DNA of 64,000 nucleotides. Origin: Candidatus Gastranaerophilales bacterium (GTDB lineage Bacteria > Cyanobacteriota > Vampirovibrionia > Gastranaerophilales > Gastranaerophilaceae). The position numbers were made by a program, and so were the translations under genes. Positions 52,181 to 61,486 of this stretch are shown here, piece by piece. The stretch lies in contig CALVAN010000002.1 in the NCBI GenBank assembly GCA_944325555.1, positions 112,025 through 176,024 on the forward strand, written 5' to 3'. Under the pieces are notes generated by a model that saw nothing but the letters and a program-made list of their open reading frames with translations, was not told where the DNA came from and did no database searches. Each line of letters opens with the position of its first letter. Positions within the stretch are counted from its first letter, which is position 1.

Positions 52181-53359
52181 ATGGATAGGAAGAAATTAAT
52201 AGGGATAATAGTCGTTGCCATAATTGTTGTTCCTATTGTTTTTAATAAAATTGCAGGATTTATATCCGCAAAAATTGCAGCAGAGATGCAAAAACGTCCT
52301 ACTGAGGTCGAAGTCGGTTATGCCACTGAAGGAGATTATTACCCTAAAAATGAATCAGTTGGGCGTGTTGAGGCTAAATATTCAGTTGACGTCGTTGCAA
52401 GAATCAACGGCTGGCTGCAAAAAAGATATTTTAAAGAGGGTGCTTTTGTAAAAAAAGGTCAAACACTTTTTCTTATTCAGCCTAACGAATACCAGATTGC
52501 CGTTCAACAAGCAGAAGCTGCTGTAAGACAATCAGAAGCTGCTTTAATTAATGCTGAAAAAGAACTGGTTAGAGCAAAAGAGCTTGTTAAAAATGATTTT
52601 GTAAGTAAATCATATTATGATAATGCACTTGCAACACGTGACCAGAACAGAGCGACACGTGATGTTAATAAGGCTAACCTTGCTGCCGCACGTCTTAATT
52701 TGAGTTATACGAAAATTGCTTCACCTGTTGACGGACGTGTCGGTAAGATACTTATTACGGAAGGTAACCTTGTAAACTCTCAATCAGGTACTCTTGCCAG
52801 AATAGTAAGTACAAGCCCTATATATGTTTATTTCACCATTAAGAGTGAGGATTATATTGCCTACAGAAAATATAGAATGGAACATAACCTTACAAAAGAT
52901 CCGGGAATGAATGTTCAGATAAGACTTTCTGATGGTTCTTTATATAAAGAACAGGGCAAAATAGAATTCATGAACAACGAAGTAGACCAGACAGCCGGTA
53001 CAATTTCTGTCAGAGCTACCTTCCAAAATAAGGACAACCTGCTGGTACCCGGAGATTTTGTTAATGTTACTGCTACAGCAAAAGAACCGATAAAGGTTGT
53101 TTTGGTTCCTCAAATTGCTGTTTCCGATAGTACGGAAGGTACTTATGTATGGCTGGTTGATGAAAATCATAAAGCTCAGCAAAAATACATAACAATTGAT
53201 AAACAAGAAGGTGATAATTGGATTGTTACTGAAGGTCTTGAACCCGGACAGATGGTTATCGAGTCAGGTTTCCAGAGACTTAAGGCTGGCACTCTTGTTT
53301 CTTTTAAAGAACCTAAAACTTCTGTAGTACAAGACGAAAATAACGAGAAAGAAAATTAA
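52181..53359 (+). CDS. RND efflux membrane fusion protein
   Basis: A protein of 392 residues. An N-terminal membrane segment (about 5-22) is followed by a MFP core: VGRVEAKYSVDVVARINGWLQKRYFKEGAFVKKGQTLFLI (lipoyl half), a helical hairpin (AVQQAEAAVRQ...ARLNLSYTKIASPVDGRVGK) and a C-terminal beta-barrel. It links the RND pump in the inner membrane to the outer-membrane channel. It is the first gene of a three-gene operon; the RND gene follows after 7 bases. GAGG lies eight bases before the ATG. Confidence 0.95.
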   Translation: MDRKKLIGIIVVAIIVVPIVFNKIAGFISAKIAAEMQKRPTEVEVGYATEGDYYPKNESVGRVEAKYSVDVVARINGWLQKRYFKEGAFVKKGQTLFLIQPNEYQIAVQQAEAAVRQSEAALINAEKELVRAKELVKNDFVSKSYYDNALATRDQNRATRDVNKANLAAARLNLSYTKIASPVDGRVGKILITEGNLVNSQSGTLARIVSTSPIYVYFTIKSEDYIAYRKYRMEHNLTKDPGMNVQIRLSDGSLYKEQGKIEFMNNEVDQTAGTISVRATFQNKDNLLVPGDFVNVTATAKEPIKVVLVPQIAVSDSTEGTYVWLVDENHKAQQKYITIDKQEGDNWIVTEGLEPGQMVIESGFQRLKAGTLVSFKEPKTSVVQDENNEKEN

Positions 53360-53366
53360 TAGAACT

Positions 53367-56300
53367 ATGGCTCCAGACAATAATCAACCTGAAAAAGATA
53401 AAACCAGAAACGAAGAATTATACTTTTTTATACGCAAACCAAGATTTGCAATAGTAATTTCTTTGTTTATAACACTGGTCGGTGTTATTTCAATGTTGGG
53501 ATTACAGCTTGAAAAATACCCGAATATTACACCGCCTCAAATTCAGGTTACTGCTTCATATCCGGGAGCCAGTGCCGATGTTGTTGAATCCTCGGTTGCA
53601 TCTCTTATAGAGTCTCAGGTCAATGGTGTTGAAGACATGCTTTATATGGTTTCAACAAGTACGGACGCATCATACAGATTGCAAATATACTTTAAAGTAG
53701 GTTCGGATAGAAATATTGACCTTGTAAACGTTCAAAACAGAATTAAACAAATTGAACCTAAACTTCCAGAAGATGTACAAAGACTTGGTGTTACCGCAAA
53801 ACAACAGGTATCAGGTGCCGGTGTTGCTATTTTGAATCTTGCATCAACGGACGGACGATACTCTCAACTTGATGTAACTAACTATGCAACTATTTACATT
53901 AAAGATGAGATTGCTCGTTTACCCGGTGTTGGGGACGTTGGTGTATATGGTGCAGGCAACTATTCAATGAGAATATGGCTTAACACAGAAAAAATGGCAA
54001 ACCTTAATGTTTCTGTTGCCGAAATTCAAAATGCGATAAGTACACAAAATATTCAGGTTGCTGCAGGTGCATTGGGGCAGGAACCAGGGCCTGATAAACA
54101 AAAATTCCAAATTACTTTAAGAACTAAAGGGCGTTTACTTGAACCGTCAGAATTCGAGGATATTATTATTCGCTCTAATATAGATGGTTCAAGCATAAAA
54201 CTTAAGGATGTTGCAAGAGTAGAACTCGGCTCGGAAACTTATGACAGAAACGGTAGAGTCGACGGAAAACCTGCTGCTTTGATGCAGATTATTCAGATTC
54301 CGGGTGCAAATGCAATAGAAATTGTTAACGAAGTTAAAGATAAAATGGTAGAAATTTCCAAAACTCTGCCTGATGGTATGGAACTTGCAATGGTTCATGA
54401 TGATACTGAATTTATTCGTGAATCGATGAAAGAAGTTGTTAAAACCATTATAGAAACTTCCATTATCGTTGTTGCTATTATTTTCGTTTTTCTGGGAGAT
54501 CCGAGAGCTACACTTGTCCCGTTGATAGCTATTCCTGTATCTTTGGTAGGTACATTTGCCGCTTTGCCTTTATTTGGAATGTCTATTAACCTGCTGACGT
54601 TGTTTGCAATGGTACTTGCAGTTGCTACCGTAGTCGACGACGCTATTGTTGTAATCGAAAACGTAAAAAGGCACCTTGAAAACGGAATGACGCCTGTTGA
54701 AGCAACGCAGATTACCATGAAGGAAATCGGTGGAGCGCTTGTGTCAATGGCGTTGGTGTTGATGGCGGTGTTTGTTCCTGTTTCCTTTATTCCGGGATTA
54801 TCGGGTCTGATGTACAAACAGTTTGCGGTATGTATTGCTGTTTCTATTGCATTGTCTGCAGTTTGTGCTTTAACATTATCTCCTGCATTATGCTCTATTA
54901 TTTTAAGACCGGAAGATCCTGACAGAAAACCGTCTAATAAAGCTTCTGCTGCTATTAAATGGATTTTTATGGAGTTTAATGTCTATTTCCAGAAATTGAC
55001 AGATTGGTATTTATTCTTTGTTAAAAAATTTGTATATAGCCCTAAACTCACTCTGGTTGTTTATGGCGCAATCATTGTTCTTATGCTTGTGTTGTTTAAA
55101 GTTATACCGACAGGGTTTATTCCGGACGAAGATCAGGCTGTATTGATGACGCAAATAAACCTTCCCTCCGGCGCTTCTCTTGCAAGAACAAATGATGTTA
55201 CTCAGGAAATGGAAAAAAAGCTTAAAGAAATTGAAGGTGTAAAAGGCGTAATCGTATTTGTCGGTATGGGACCGTCTAACCAGGCGTTTATGGTAATTCG
55301 TCTGGATGAGTGGGATAAACGTGAGTTTAATATTTTCCAAAAAGCTATCAGAAAGATACAGGGTAAAGAAACTGATTTATCCTTAAATGCAATATTAGGC
55401 AGAATCAGAAAATCCTTCTCTACAATTAAGTCCGCTCAAATCGGTGTATTTTCTCCGCCGGCTATTACCGGTATGAGTATGGTTGGTGGTTTTGAGTTCC
55501 AGATGCTCTCTAAAGGTGAGTATTCTCCTCAACAAATGGAACAATGGGCGAACAAACTCCTTGCTGAAGCAAACAGTAATCCAAACCTTACTAACGTATA
55601 TACGGAATATCAGGCAAACATGCTTCAGTATATAGTTGAAATAGATTATGCAAAAGCACTTGCTCAAGGAATTAATCTGCAGGAGCTGTATTCAACGTTG
55701 TCTTCTACACTAGGTACTTATTATGTAAACGACTTTAATAAGCTTGGACGTGTGTTCAGGGTGCAGATGCAGGCTGAACAAAGGTTTAGAAGAAACGCAA
55801 ATGACTTAAGCGGTATTTATATTAAAAACAGTGCCGGCAAAATGGTTCCTATAACAACTGTTGTTTCTTTAAAACAGTCAGTAGGTGCAGCATCAATAAC
55901 ACGATACAATCAGTATGAAAACGTACAGATATCCGGTCAACCGGCATCCGGTAAAAGCTCCGGTGATGCAATGAAAGCTATGGAAGATGTTGCTGCTAAA
56001 ATTCTTCCTAAAGATATGGGCTTTGAGTGGTCAGGTACTTCAAAACAGGAATTGGAGTCAAGTGGACAGACTACTACAGTTATTGCAATGGCACTGACTT
56101 TTGTATATTTGTTCCTTGTAGCTTTGTATGAAAGCTGGTCAATTCCGTTTGCTGTATTACTTATATGTCCACTGGCGGCAGCCGGTGCGTTAATATTCCA
56201 GTTGATTATGGGTCAGGCCTTTGACTTGTATTCGCAGGTAGGTATGATTATGCTTATAGGTCTTGCTGCAAAACAGGCAATTTTGATTGTTGAATTTGCT

Positions 56301-56594
56301 AAAGAATTGCATGAAAACGGAGGCCGCTCTGTTGAAGAGGCTGCTGTTGAGGCTTCTCATATAAGGTTCAGGGCAATTATGATGACAGTTGTAGCCTTTG
56401 TTGTAGGTATGTTGCCTTTGATTTTGGCACACGGCGCAGGTGCTGCATCAAGAATTTCTGTCGGTTCTACCGTATTTGGCGGTATGATGGCTGCAGGTAC
56501 TTTAGGTACCATTATGACACCTGCTTTTTATGTAATAATTCAGCACCTTGTTTACAAAGTGATGGGAAAGAAACCTGACGGAACGCAAAAATAG
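53367..56594 (+). CDS. RND multidrug efflux transporter (AcrB/MexB type)
   Basis: A protein of 1075 residues with 12 membrane helices and two large periplasmic loops. The N-terminus carries PRFAIVISLFITLVGVI, then PNITPPQIQVTASYPGASADVVE. The proton relay in helix 4 keeps the Asp pair in TVVDDAIVVIENV, and the C-terminal half has GLAAKQAILIVEFAKEL with its Lys. It should pump lipophilic compounds by the HAE1-type mechanism. The substrate is unknown. Confidence 0.97.
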   Translation: MAPDNNQPEKDKTRNEELYFFIRKPRFAIVISLFITLVGVISMLGLQLEKYPNITPPQIQVTASYPGASADVVESSVASLIESQVNGVEDMLYMVSTSTDASYRLQIYFKVGSDRNIDLVNVQNRIKQIEPKLPEDVQRLGVTAKQQVSGAGVAILNLASTDGRYSQLDVTNYATIYIKDEIARLPGVGDVGVYGAGNYSMRIWLNTEKMANLNVSVAEIQNAISTQNIQVAAGALGQEPGPDKQKFQITLRTKGRLLEPSEFEDIIIRSNIDGSSIKLKDVARVELGSETYDRNGRVDGKPAALMQIIQIPGANAIEIVNEVKDKMVEISKTLPDGMELAMVHDDTEFIRESMKEVVKTIIETSIIVVAIIFVFLGDPRATLVPLIAIPVSLVGTFAALPLFGMSINLLTLFAMVLAVATVVDDAIVVIENVKRHLENGMTPVEATQITMKEIGGALVSMALVLMAVFVPVSFIPGLSGLMYKQFAVCIAVSIALSAVCALTLSPALCSIILRPEDPDRKPSNKASAAIKWIFMEFNVYFQKLTDWYLFFVKKFVYSPKLTLVVYGAIIVLMLVLFKVIPTGFIPDEDQAVLMTQINLPSGASLARTNDVTQEMEKKLKEIEGVKGVIVFVGMGPSNQAFMVIRLDEWDKREFNIFQKAIRKIQGKETDLSLNAILGRIRKSFSTIKSAQIGVFSPPAITGMSMVGGFEFQMLSKGEYSPQQMEQWANKLLAEANSNPNLTNVYTEYQANMLQYIVEIDYAKALAQGINLQELYSTLSSTLGTYYVNDFNKLGRVFRVQMQAEQRFRRNANDLSGIYIKNSAGKMVPITTVVSLKQSVGAASITRYNQYENVQISGQPASGKSSGDAMKAMEDVAAKILPKDMGFEWSGTSKQELESSGQTTTVIAMALTFVYLFLVALYESWSIPFAVLLICPLAAAGALIFQLIMGQAFDLYSQVGMIMLIGLAAKQAILIVEFAKELHENGGRSVEEAAVEASHIRFRAIMMTVVAFVVGMLPLILAHGAGAASRISVGSTVFGGMMAAGTLGTIMTPAFYVIIQHLVYKVMGKKPDGTQK

Positions 56595-56651
56595 ATCCAT
56601 AATTTAAATTAATGGAATTAAAATGAATTAATGGAGATTAATAGGGAAGAA

Positions 56652-58349
56652 ATGAAAAAAATACAAAAAGCATTAGCAATAACTTTAATACTTTCAATGT
56701 TCAGTTTTGCAGCTCCTGCTCAAGTTTTGGCTTTTGAGTGGAATGTATTCAAAAAGAAAACAAATGAACCGCCCAAAGTTCAAAAACAAGATGTAGTTGA
56801 GCAAAAAGAGCCAAAGCCTAAAAAACAGAAAAAAGAAAAGTATGACGAGCAAAAAGTTACAGCCAAGACGGATAAATCACAGTATTCTGTCCGATTGATA
56901 GTCGATGACAATAAAGATAAAAAAGAGAAAAAAGCTGCTAAAAAAGAAAAAAAAGAAACTAAGGTAAAGCATAAACATTTTTCTAAGCCAAATGCAGCAA
57001 AAGCGCAAAACCTTCCTGAAGAAAAGAATGAGAATACGGAGCAAGCGGCACAAAATGGGCAAGCACAACAAGGTGATGCTTTCAGTTCCGAAAGGCCGGA
57101 TATAGAGGGCTCTGTTTCTGCGACTAAAATTATATCAGTGGATGATTGTGTAAAAATTGCTTTGCAGAATAATCCTAATATACTTTCTCAACTTTTGAGT
57201 AAAGATATATATAAAAATCAGATAGCTCAGGCCTGGTCAAATTATTTTCCTACAATTAATGCAGGTGTTTCATATTCCAAAAATGATATGCTTGTAACAA
57301 ACTTTAGGTTCCCGACTCAGACATATAATTCTTGGAATATGCCTACAGTGGGCGTAAATTTGCTTTTATATGACTTTGGTAAAACGAGTACTCAGGCAAA
57401 TGTAGCTAAAAAGACTTATGAAGCGTCGAGAGAAACATTGCAATCAAGCATAAATGATGTTGTTTATAATGTAAAAAATTACTATTACAATTTGCTTTAT
57501 TTGCAGCAACAGGCTGAAGTTTATGAAGATACTGTACTTCAATACCAGATTCACTTGGAACAGGCGCAGGCTTATTACAATATAGGAAGCCGTGCCAAAA
57601 TAGATGTGTCCACTGCTGCATATAACCTCGACAACGCTAAACTTACTCTTATTCAGGCAAAAAATGCGGTGGATACTGGCTTTGCTCAGCTTACAAATGC
57701 AATGGGCGTGCCGGAGTTTGCTAAATTTGACATAAAAGACAGGTTGGACAAAAAAAGATATGATATAACTTTTGATGAAGCTTTGGAAATTGCATATAAA
57801 CAGAGTCCGACTTTAGCTGCGGCCAAAAAGAAAATGGAAGGTTCTAAACTTCTTGTTAAAGCATCAAAGGTTGCATTTTTACCTAATTTACAGGGCTTTG
57901 GCTCTTATATAAACGGCGGTAAAACTCCGAGCACTGATTACAGCTATCAGATTGGCGCACAATTGAGTTATTCCAATCTTAACCTGCTTTTATTAAAGGA
58001 ACAGGTTGACGAAGCTAAGCTGACTTATAAAAAAGATCAGGCGGACTATGAGGTTCAACGTCAAAAGGTCTATCTTGATGTAAAACAAGCGTACATTCAG
58101 CTAAAAAACGCACAACAGTCTATACCTGTATCAAGGGCTTCAATGGATGTTGCACAGGAAAGATATGAACTTGCTGCAGGAAGATATAAGGTAGGTCTTG
58201 GCGATGCGCTTGAGCTTAAGGACTCTCAAATTACATATATGAATGCAAAATTACAATACTATAATACGTTAATGCAGTACCATATCTCTGCAGCTAATCT
58301 TGAACGTGTAATGGGAGCACCCCTCAGTGCAAGTGATGTTACTTTATAA
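56652..58349 (+). CDS. TolC-like outer membrane efflux protein with Lys/Glu-rich N-terminal linker
   Basis: A protein of 565 residues from the ATG at 56652 (GGGAAG just upstream; a longer start at 56631 would place residues before the signal peptide). The signal peptide ends near residue 27. Residues about 35-135 are an unusual Lys/Glu/Gln-rich, low-complexity region (KKKTNEPPKVQKQD, KEKKAAKKEKKETKV). The outer-membrane efflux domain follows, with SVDDCVKIALQNNPNI, NPNILSQL, LLLYDFGKTSTQANVAK and VARQKVYLDVKQAYIQL-type blocks. It completes the tripartite pump as the outer-membrane channel. Confidence 0.93.
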   Translation: MKKIQKALAITLILSMFSFAAPAQVLAFEWNVFKKKTNEPPKVQKQDVVEQKEPKPKKQKKEKYDEQKVTAKTDKSQYSVRLIVDDNKDKKEKKAAKKEKKETKVKHKHFSKPNAAKAQNLPEEKNENTEQAAQNGQAQQGDAFSSERPDIEGSVSATKIISVDDCVKIALQNNPNILSQLLSKDIYKNQIAQAWSNYFPTINAGVSYSKNDMLVTNFRFPTQTYNSWNMPTVGVNLLLYDFGKTSTQANVAKKTYEASRETLQSSINDVVYNVKNYYYNLLYLQQQAEVYEDTVLQYQIHLEQAQAYYNIGSRAKIDVSTAAYNLDNAKLTLIQAKNAVDTGFAQLTNAMGVPEFAKFDIKDRLDKKRYDITFDEALEIAYKQSPTLAAAKKKMEGSKLLVKASKVAFLPNLQGFGSYINGGKTPSTDYSYQIGAQLSYSNLNLLLLKEQVDEAKLTYKKDQADYEVQRQKVYLDVKQAYIQLKNAQQSIPVSRASMDVAQERYELAAGRYKVGLGDALELKDSQITYMNAKLQYYNTLMQYHISAANLERVMGAPLSASDVTL

Positions 58350-58383
58350 TTAATAATTATTCTCGATATGACAGGAGCTGCTT

Positions 58384-59556
58384 ATGTCTGATAAATTAAG
58401 TTTTAATGGCGGTTTAATTGGGTTTAAAGGCATTATAGGCCGCTGGGATTTTTGTTTGAACTTGATTTATCTGTGTATGATTAATCTTCTGTTCTCAGGT
58501 GCTGCCTCTGCTTATATCATGGCACATGCCGAAAGTTTGACGGAATTTTTTAATGTAAACACAATTTTTTTGCAGGCACCTTTGCTTTTAAAACTCTGGG
58601 TGCTGGGCGGTAACATCTTTATTGTATGTGTCGGTATTTCTTTAATCATAAGACGCTTAAATGATATAAATGCAAAAGTTAATACAACTGCTAATATCAT
58701 AGTTTCCGTACTTTATGCCGTTGTGTCCTTCAGAATTTTATTCCCGTTTTTGATATCTTCCGTAATGTTTTTGATAAATGCGGTGATTTTTCTTTTTTTA
58801 ATAGTTAAAAAGGGTAAAATAACGGGGGAATATCCTTATGATTACAGAAAAGAATTTAACTGGGGCGCATTTTTCGGAACATGGTTGTGGGGTTTGTTTA
58901 ATAATGCCTATAAAACTTTGTGGATGCTTATACTGGGGCTGACTCCGTGGGGATTTTTATATTCTCTGGTATGCGGATTTAAGGGGAACAAATGGGCTTC
59001 TGAAAACGGAAAATTAAAGACTGTTGAGGATTTTAAACAATCTCAGGAAAATCAGGCTGTTGTGTTTACTGTTCTTGCTCTTTTTGTTCTTCCTTTTGTA
59101 TATTTTTTAATTGTTACAGTGTTTGTTCTGACTTTTACCTTTAGTGCAATTAATGAAACAAAAACCTCTCCGGACGGTAAGTCAAATACTATGCAAAAGC
59201 TTGAGTCGGCATTAAACTCTTTCGGTTCACTCTATTTTGAATCGTATGAGATAACCTCCGATGAAAACAAATTTTATATACTGCCCGAGGATTGGAAAAG
59301 TTATTCTTTTTCGGATAAAAAAGATATTCTTGATATGGCTGCAACAATGGCTGCTACAGCCAGAAACAAAAAGAGCAGCGGTCATTACAGTACAAAAGCA
59401 AAAGAATTGCCCCGCACAAAAATATATAATTCCAAAAACGGAGAACTTTTGGGAGAATTTTATATGCCGGAGAACTTTCCTGCAAAGGCAGGTATTAAAG
59501 ATGTGATAAAAGCATCAATGACTGCTTATAAATTTTATAACCCGACCGTTGAATAA
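58384..59556 (+). CDS. DUF805/DUF2628-like membrane protein
   Basis: A protein of 390 residues. The N-terminal part (about 1-155) resembles DUF805: GLIGFKGIIGRWDF, helices at about 20-45, 65-85 and 95-140, and RRLNDIN. A middle part (FNWGAFFGTWLWGLFNNAYKTLWMLILG) is like DUF2628 membrane proteins, with another helix at about 220-245. The C-terminal 140 residues are soluble and unknown. Its start is 34 bases after the TolC-like gene, so it may share the transcript. Function unknown. Confidence 0.75.
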   Translation: MSDKLSFNGGLIGFKGIIGRWDFCLNLIYLCMINLLFSGAASAYIMAHAESLTEFFNVNTIFLQAPLLLKLWVLGGNIFIVCVGISLIIRRLNDINAKVNTTANIIVSVLYAVVSFRILFPFLISSVMFLINAVIFLFLIVKKGKITGEYPYDYRKEFNWGAFFGTWLWGLFNNAYKTLWMLILGLTPWGFLYSLVCGFKGNKWASENGKLKTVEDFKQSQENQAVVFTVLALFVLPFVYFLIVTVFVLTFTFSAINETKTSPDGKSNTMQKLESALNSFGSLYFESYEITSDENKFYILPEDWKSYSFSDKKDILDMAATMAATARNKKSSGHYSTKAKELPRTKIYNSKNGELLGEFYMPENFPAKAGIKDVIKASMTAYKFYNPTVE

Positions 59557-59761
59557 AAATGAACATAAGAAAAAATAAAAACAAAATATTAAATGCAGAA
59601 GCAACAAAACAAAATGATGGCAAACAATGCCGGTAAGATTCTGGACACACACGATTGAAAAAACTCACAAGCCTGATGTTTCAGAATGACGATATTTTTT
59701 TGTTTTCGGGTGATGATATGTTATCAATAGACTAAAGTCTGCCCCGCAACGTTAATCCGGT
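59557..59761. repeat. Intergenic region with a degenerate extragenic repeat
   Basis: AAAAATGAACAT at 59557-59568 equals the right end of the MITE-like element near 37.1 kb. A segment 59635-59692 has the form AAGATTCTGG...TTTCAGAATGACG with inverted ends (ATTCTG at 59638-59643 with CAGAAT at 59682-59687), like the GTCATTCTGA-type extragenic repeats common in bacteria. No ORF is supported. It contains a hairpin near its end (see terminator). Confidence 0.4.
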
Positions 59762-59778
59762 TTACTGCTGCGGGTTTT
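59742..59778 (+). terminator. Possible terminator of the DUF805-like gene
   Basis: CCCGCA (59743-59748) and TGCGGG (59769-59774) form a 6-base GC-rich stem with a loop of about 20 bases, followed by TTTT. The right arm is within the last codons of the converging gene, so the two 3' ends overlap. Confidence 0.45.
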
Positions 59779-60148
59779 CGTTTTCTTCTTCAGCATTGAT
59801 TTCATCCTCGTATTCGTAATTTTGTGGGTCTTCTTCTGTTTTTATGCTGATTGGAAACATCCCCAAGACTCCTGTAAGCAGCAAGCCTATGCCTGTCCAT
59901 TTTGCTCTGTTACTGATAGTGTTATCAAACAAGAAACCTTCTTTAAAAAGTAAATATAAAATTATTATGCATAACAGCCATACAGCCAGTTTGATTCCTG
60001 AAAATTTCAGACTTCCGTTTGACATTTTTTTCAGAATAAAATTGCCCGCCTTGCCTATTAACCACGGTATGCCGAATATCGGCACCAGAATGAAAACTAT
60101 AAATATCAGATATACGAAAAGTGTTGATAATATGTCTTGCCCAAACAT
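59762..60148 (-). CDS. Small hypothetical membrane protein
   Basis: A protein of 128 residues from the ATG at 60148, which has GAGG five bases upstream. A longer in-frame start would lie at the predicted transcription start. Three membrane segments are seen (about 5-30, 48-65, 75-95), with a very acidic C-terminus (about 103-128). No known domain. A -10 box on the minus strand is at 60193-60198. Confidence 0.7.
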   Translation of the reverse strand: MFGQDILSTLFVYLIFIVFILVPIFGIPWLIGKAGNFILKKMSNGSLKFSGIKLAVWLLCIIILYLLFKEGFLFDNTISNRAKWTGIGLLLTGVLGMFPISIKTEEDPQNYEYEDEINAEEENENPQQ

Positions 60149-60192
60149 TAAAGCCTCACCTTTCTGTTTGTAATTTTTCACTCTCCGCATTT

Positions 60193-60198
60193 ATTATA
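60193..60198 (-). promoter_or_regulatory. -10 box of the small membrane protein gene
   Basis: TATAAT on the minus strand, 45 bases before the chosen ATG. A -35 hexamer is not convincing. Confidence 0.35.
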
Positions 60199-60251
60199 AT
60201 GTTTGTTATTAATTTTTCATAGTATTTTGTATATTTTGTTTTGTCTTGCAC

Positions 60252-60260
60252 TGGTATAAT
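60252..60260 (+). promoter_or_regulatory. Extended -10 promoter of the spmA-spmB operon
   Basis: TGGTATAAT (60252-60260), a perfect extended -10 element, with a predicted start near 60267. The leader carries a 7-base hairpin TTTTTGC / GCAAAAA (60285-60291 with 60301-60307) that ends 7 bases before the ATG, where an SD would be expected. It may control ribosome access. Confidence 0.5.
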
Positions 60261-60314
60261 GTTATTTTTTTCTATAAAGTTGCCTTTTTGCGCATAATTT
60301 GCAAAAATTAAACT

Positions 60315-60941
60315 ATGAATTATATCTGGTTTTTAATAATACTTGTTTCTATACTTTCTGCCGCTTATACGGGAAGAATAAACGAAGTTGTAAACGCAAT
60401 AATGAAGGGGGCGCAGACTTCTGTTGAGGTGGCTTTGTACCTTGCAGGTATAATGGCTTTCTGGCTTGGTATAATGAAAATCGCCGAAAAATCCGGACTT
60501 GTTGCTTCCATATCAAAACTTTTAACTCCGATAGCAAAAAAATTGTTCCCGGATGTTCCTAAGGACAATCCAGCTATAGGGGATATTGCCATGAACTTCA
60601 GCGCAAATGCCTTCGGTCTGTCTAATGCGGCAACTCCTATCGGCATTAAAGCAATGAAGGAACTGCAAAAACTTAATAATGATAAAAAATCAGCTTCAAA
60701 CGATATGTGCACACTGCTTGCAATGAACACGGCAGGTTGGCAGCTTGTGCCTGCAACGGTAATAGCAGTGCTTGTTGCTAACGGGTCTAAAAATGCAACG
60801 GAGATTGTCTTTCCTACATTGATTGTGACAACAATTACTTTTGTAAGTGCGATAGTTATTGTTAAGGTGCTGGAAAAATTAAGCCCCGCTCAAAAAACAA
60901 ATGTACGGGTAAGTGCCGATGAGGAGATAAAAAATGATTAA
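60315..60941 (+). CDS. spmA: Nucleoside-recognition / SpmA-like membrane protein
   Basis: A protein of 208 residues with several membrane segments. The SpmA block GAQTSVEVALYLAGIMAFWLGIMKIAEKSGL, then FPDVPKDNPAIGDIAMNFSANAFGLSNAATPIGIKAMKEL and MCTLLAMNTAGWQLVPATVIA are highly typical. In sporulating Firmicutes SpmA acts in spore core dehydration. It is also common in non-spore-formers, where its role is unknown. It overlaps spmB by 8 bases. Confidence 0.93.
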   Translation: MNYIWFLIILVSILSAAYTGRINEVVNAIMKGAQTSVEVALYLAGIMAFWLGIMKIAEKSGLVASISKLLTPIAKKLFPDVPKDNPAIGDIAMNFSANAFGLSNAATPIGIKAMKELQKLNNDKKSASNDMCTLLAMNTAGWQLVPATVIAVLVANGSKNATEIVFPTLIVTTITFVSAIVIVKVLEKLSPAQKTNVRVSADEEIKND

Positions 60942-61470
60942 AACAACTATCGACTTAATCTCGGCATGGCTTATACCCGCAATAATTCTTGTTGTGCTGC
61001 TATGGGGAATTATAAAAAAAATCCCCGTATATGAAACTTTTATTGACGGAGCAAAAGACGGTCTTAAAGTTTCCGTTGATATCTTGCCTTATTTGATTGC
61101 TATTATTGTTGCTGTTTCAATGCTTAGAGCTTCCGGATTTTTTGAAATTACACAGCAGCTCTTAGCAGGCGTACTCGAGTGGCTAAAAATACCGGTTGAT
61201 GTTTTACCTGTCATGTTTGTACGTTCGCTTTCAGGCAGTGCCGTGCTCGGGTTGTTTTCAGAAATTGCCAATAATTTTGGACCTGATGCTTATGTAACCA
61301 AGTTGACTGCGATTATGGTTGGAAGCTCCGAAACCACATTTTATGTGCTTGCTGTTTATTTTGGCTCGGTCGGTATTAAAAAATTCAGACATGCCCTGCT
61401 GGCTGGTATTCTGGCAGATATAATCGGTATTGTTGCGGCAGTCGGCGTGGCAAAATGGCTGTTTTTATAG
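60934..61470 (+). CDS. spmB: Nucleoside-recognition / SpmB-like membrane protein
   Basis: A protein of 178 residues. PVYETFIDGAKDGLKVSVDILPYLIAIIVAVSMLRASG, SLSGSAVLGLFSEI and LTAIMVGSSETTFYVLAVYFGSVG define the SpmB group. It begins within the last codons of spmA. The pair is usually adjacent in all genomes. Confidence 0.93.
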   Translation: MIKTTIDLISAWLIPAIILVVLLWGIIKKIPVYETFIDGAKDGLKVSVDILPYLIAIIVAVSMLRASGFFEITQQLLAGVLEWLKIPVDVLPVMFVRSLSGSAVLGLFSEIANNFGPDAYVTKLTAIMVGSSETTFYVLAVYFGSVGIKKFRHALLAGILADIIGIVAAVGVAKWLFL

Positions 61471-61486
61471 TTAAAAGGAAATTTGT

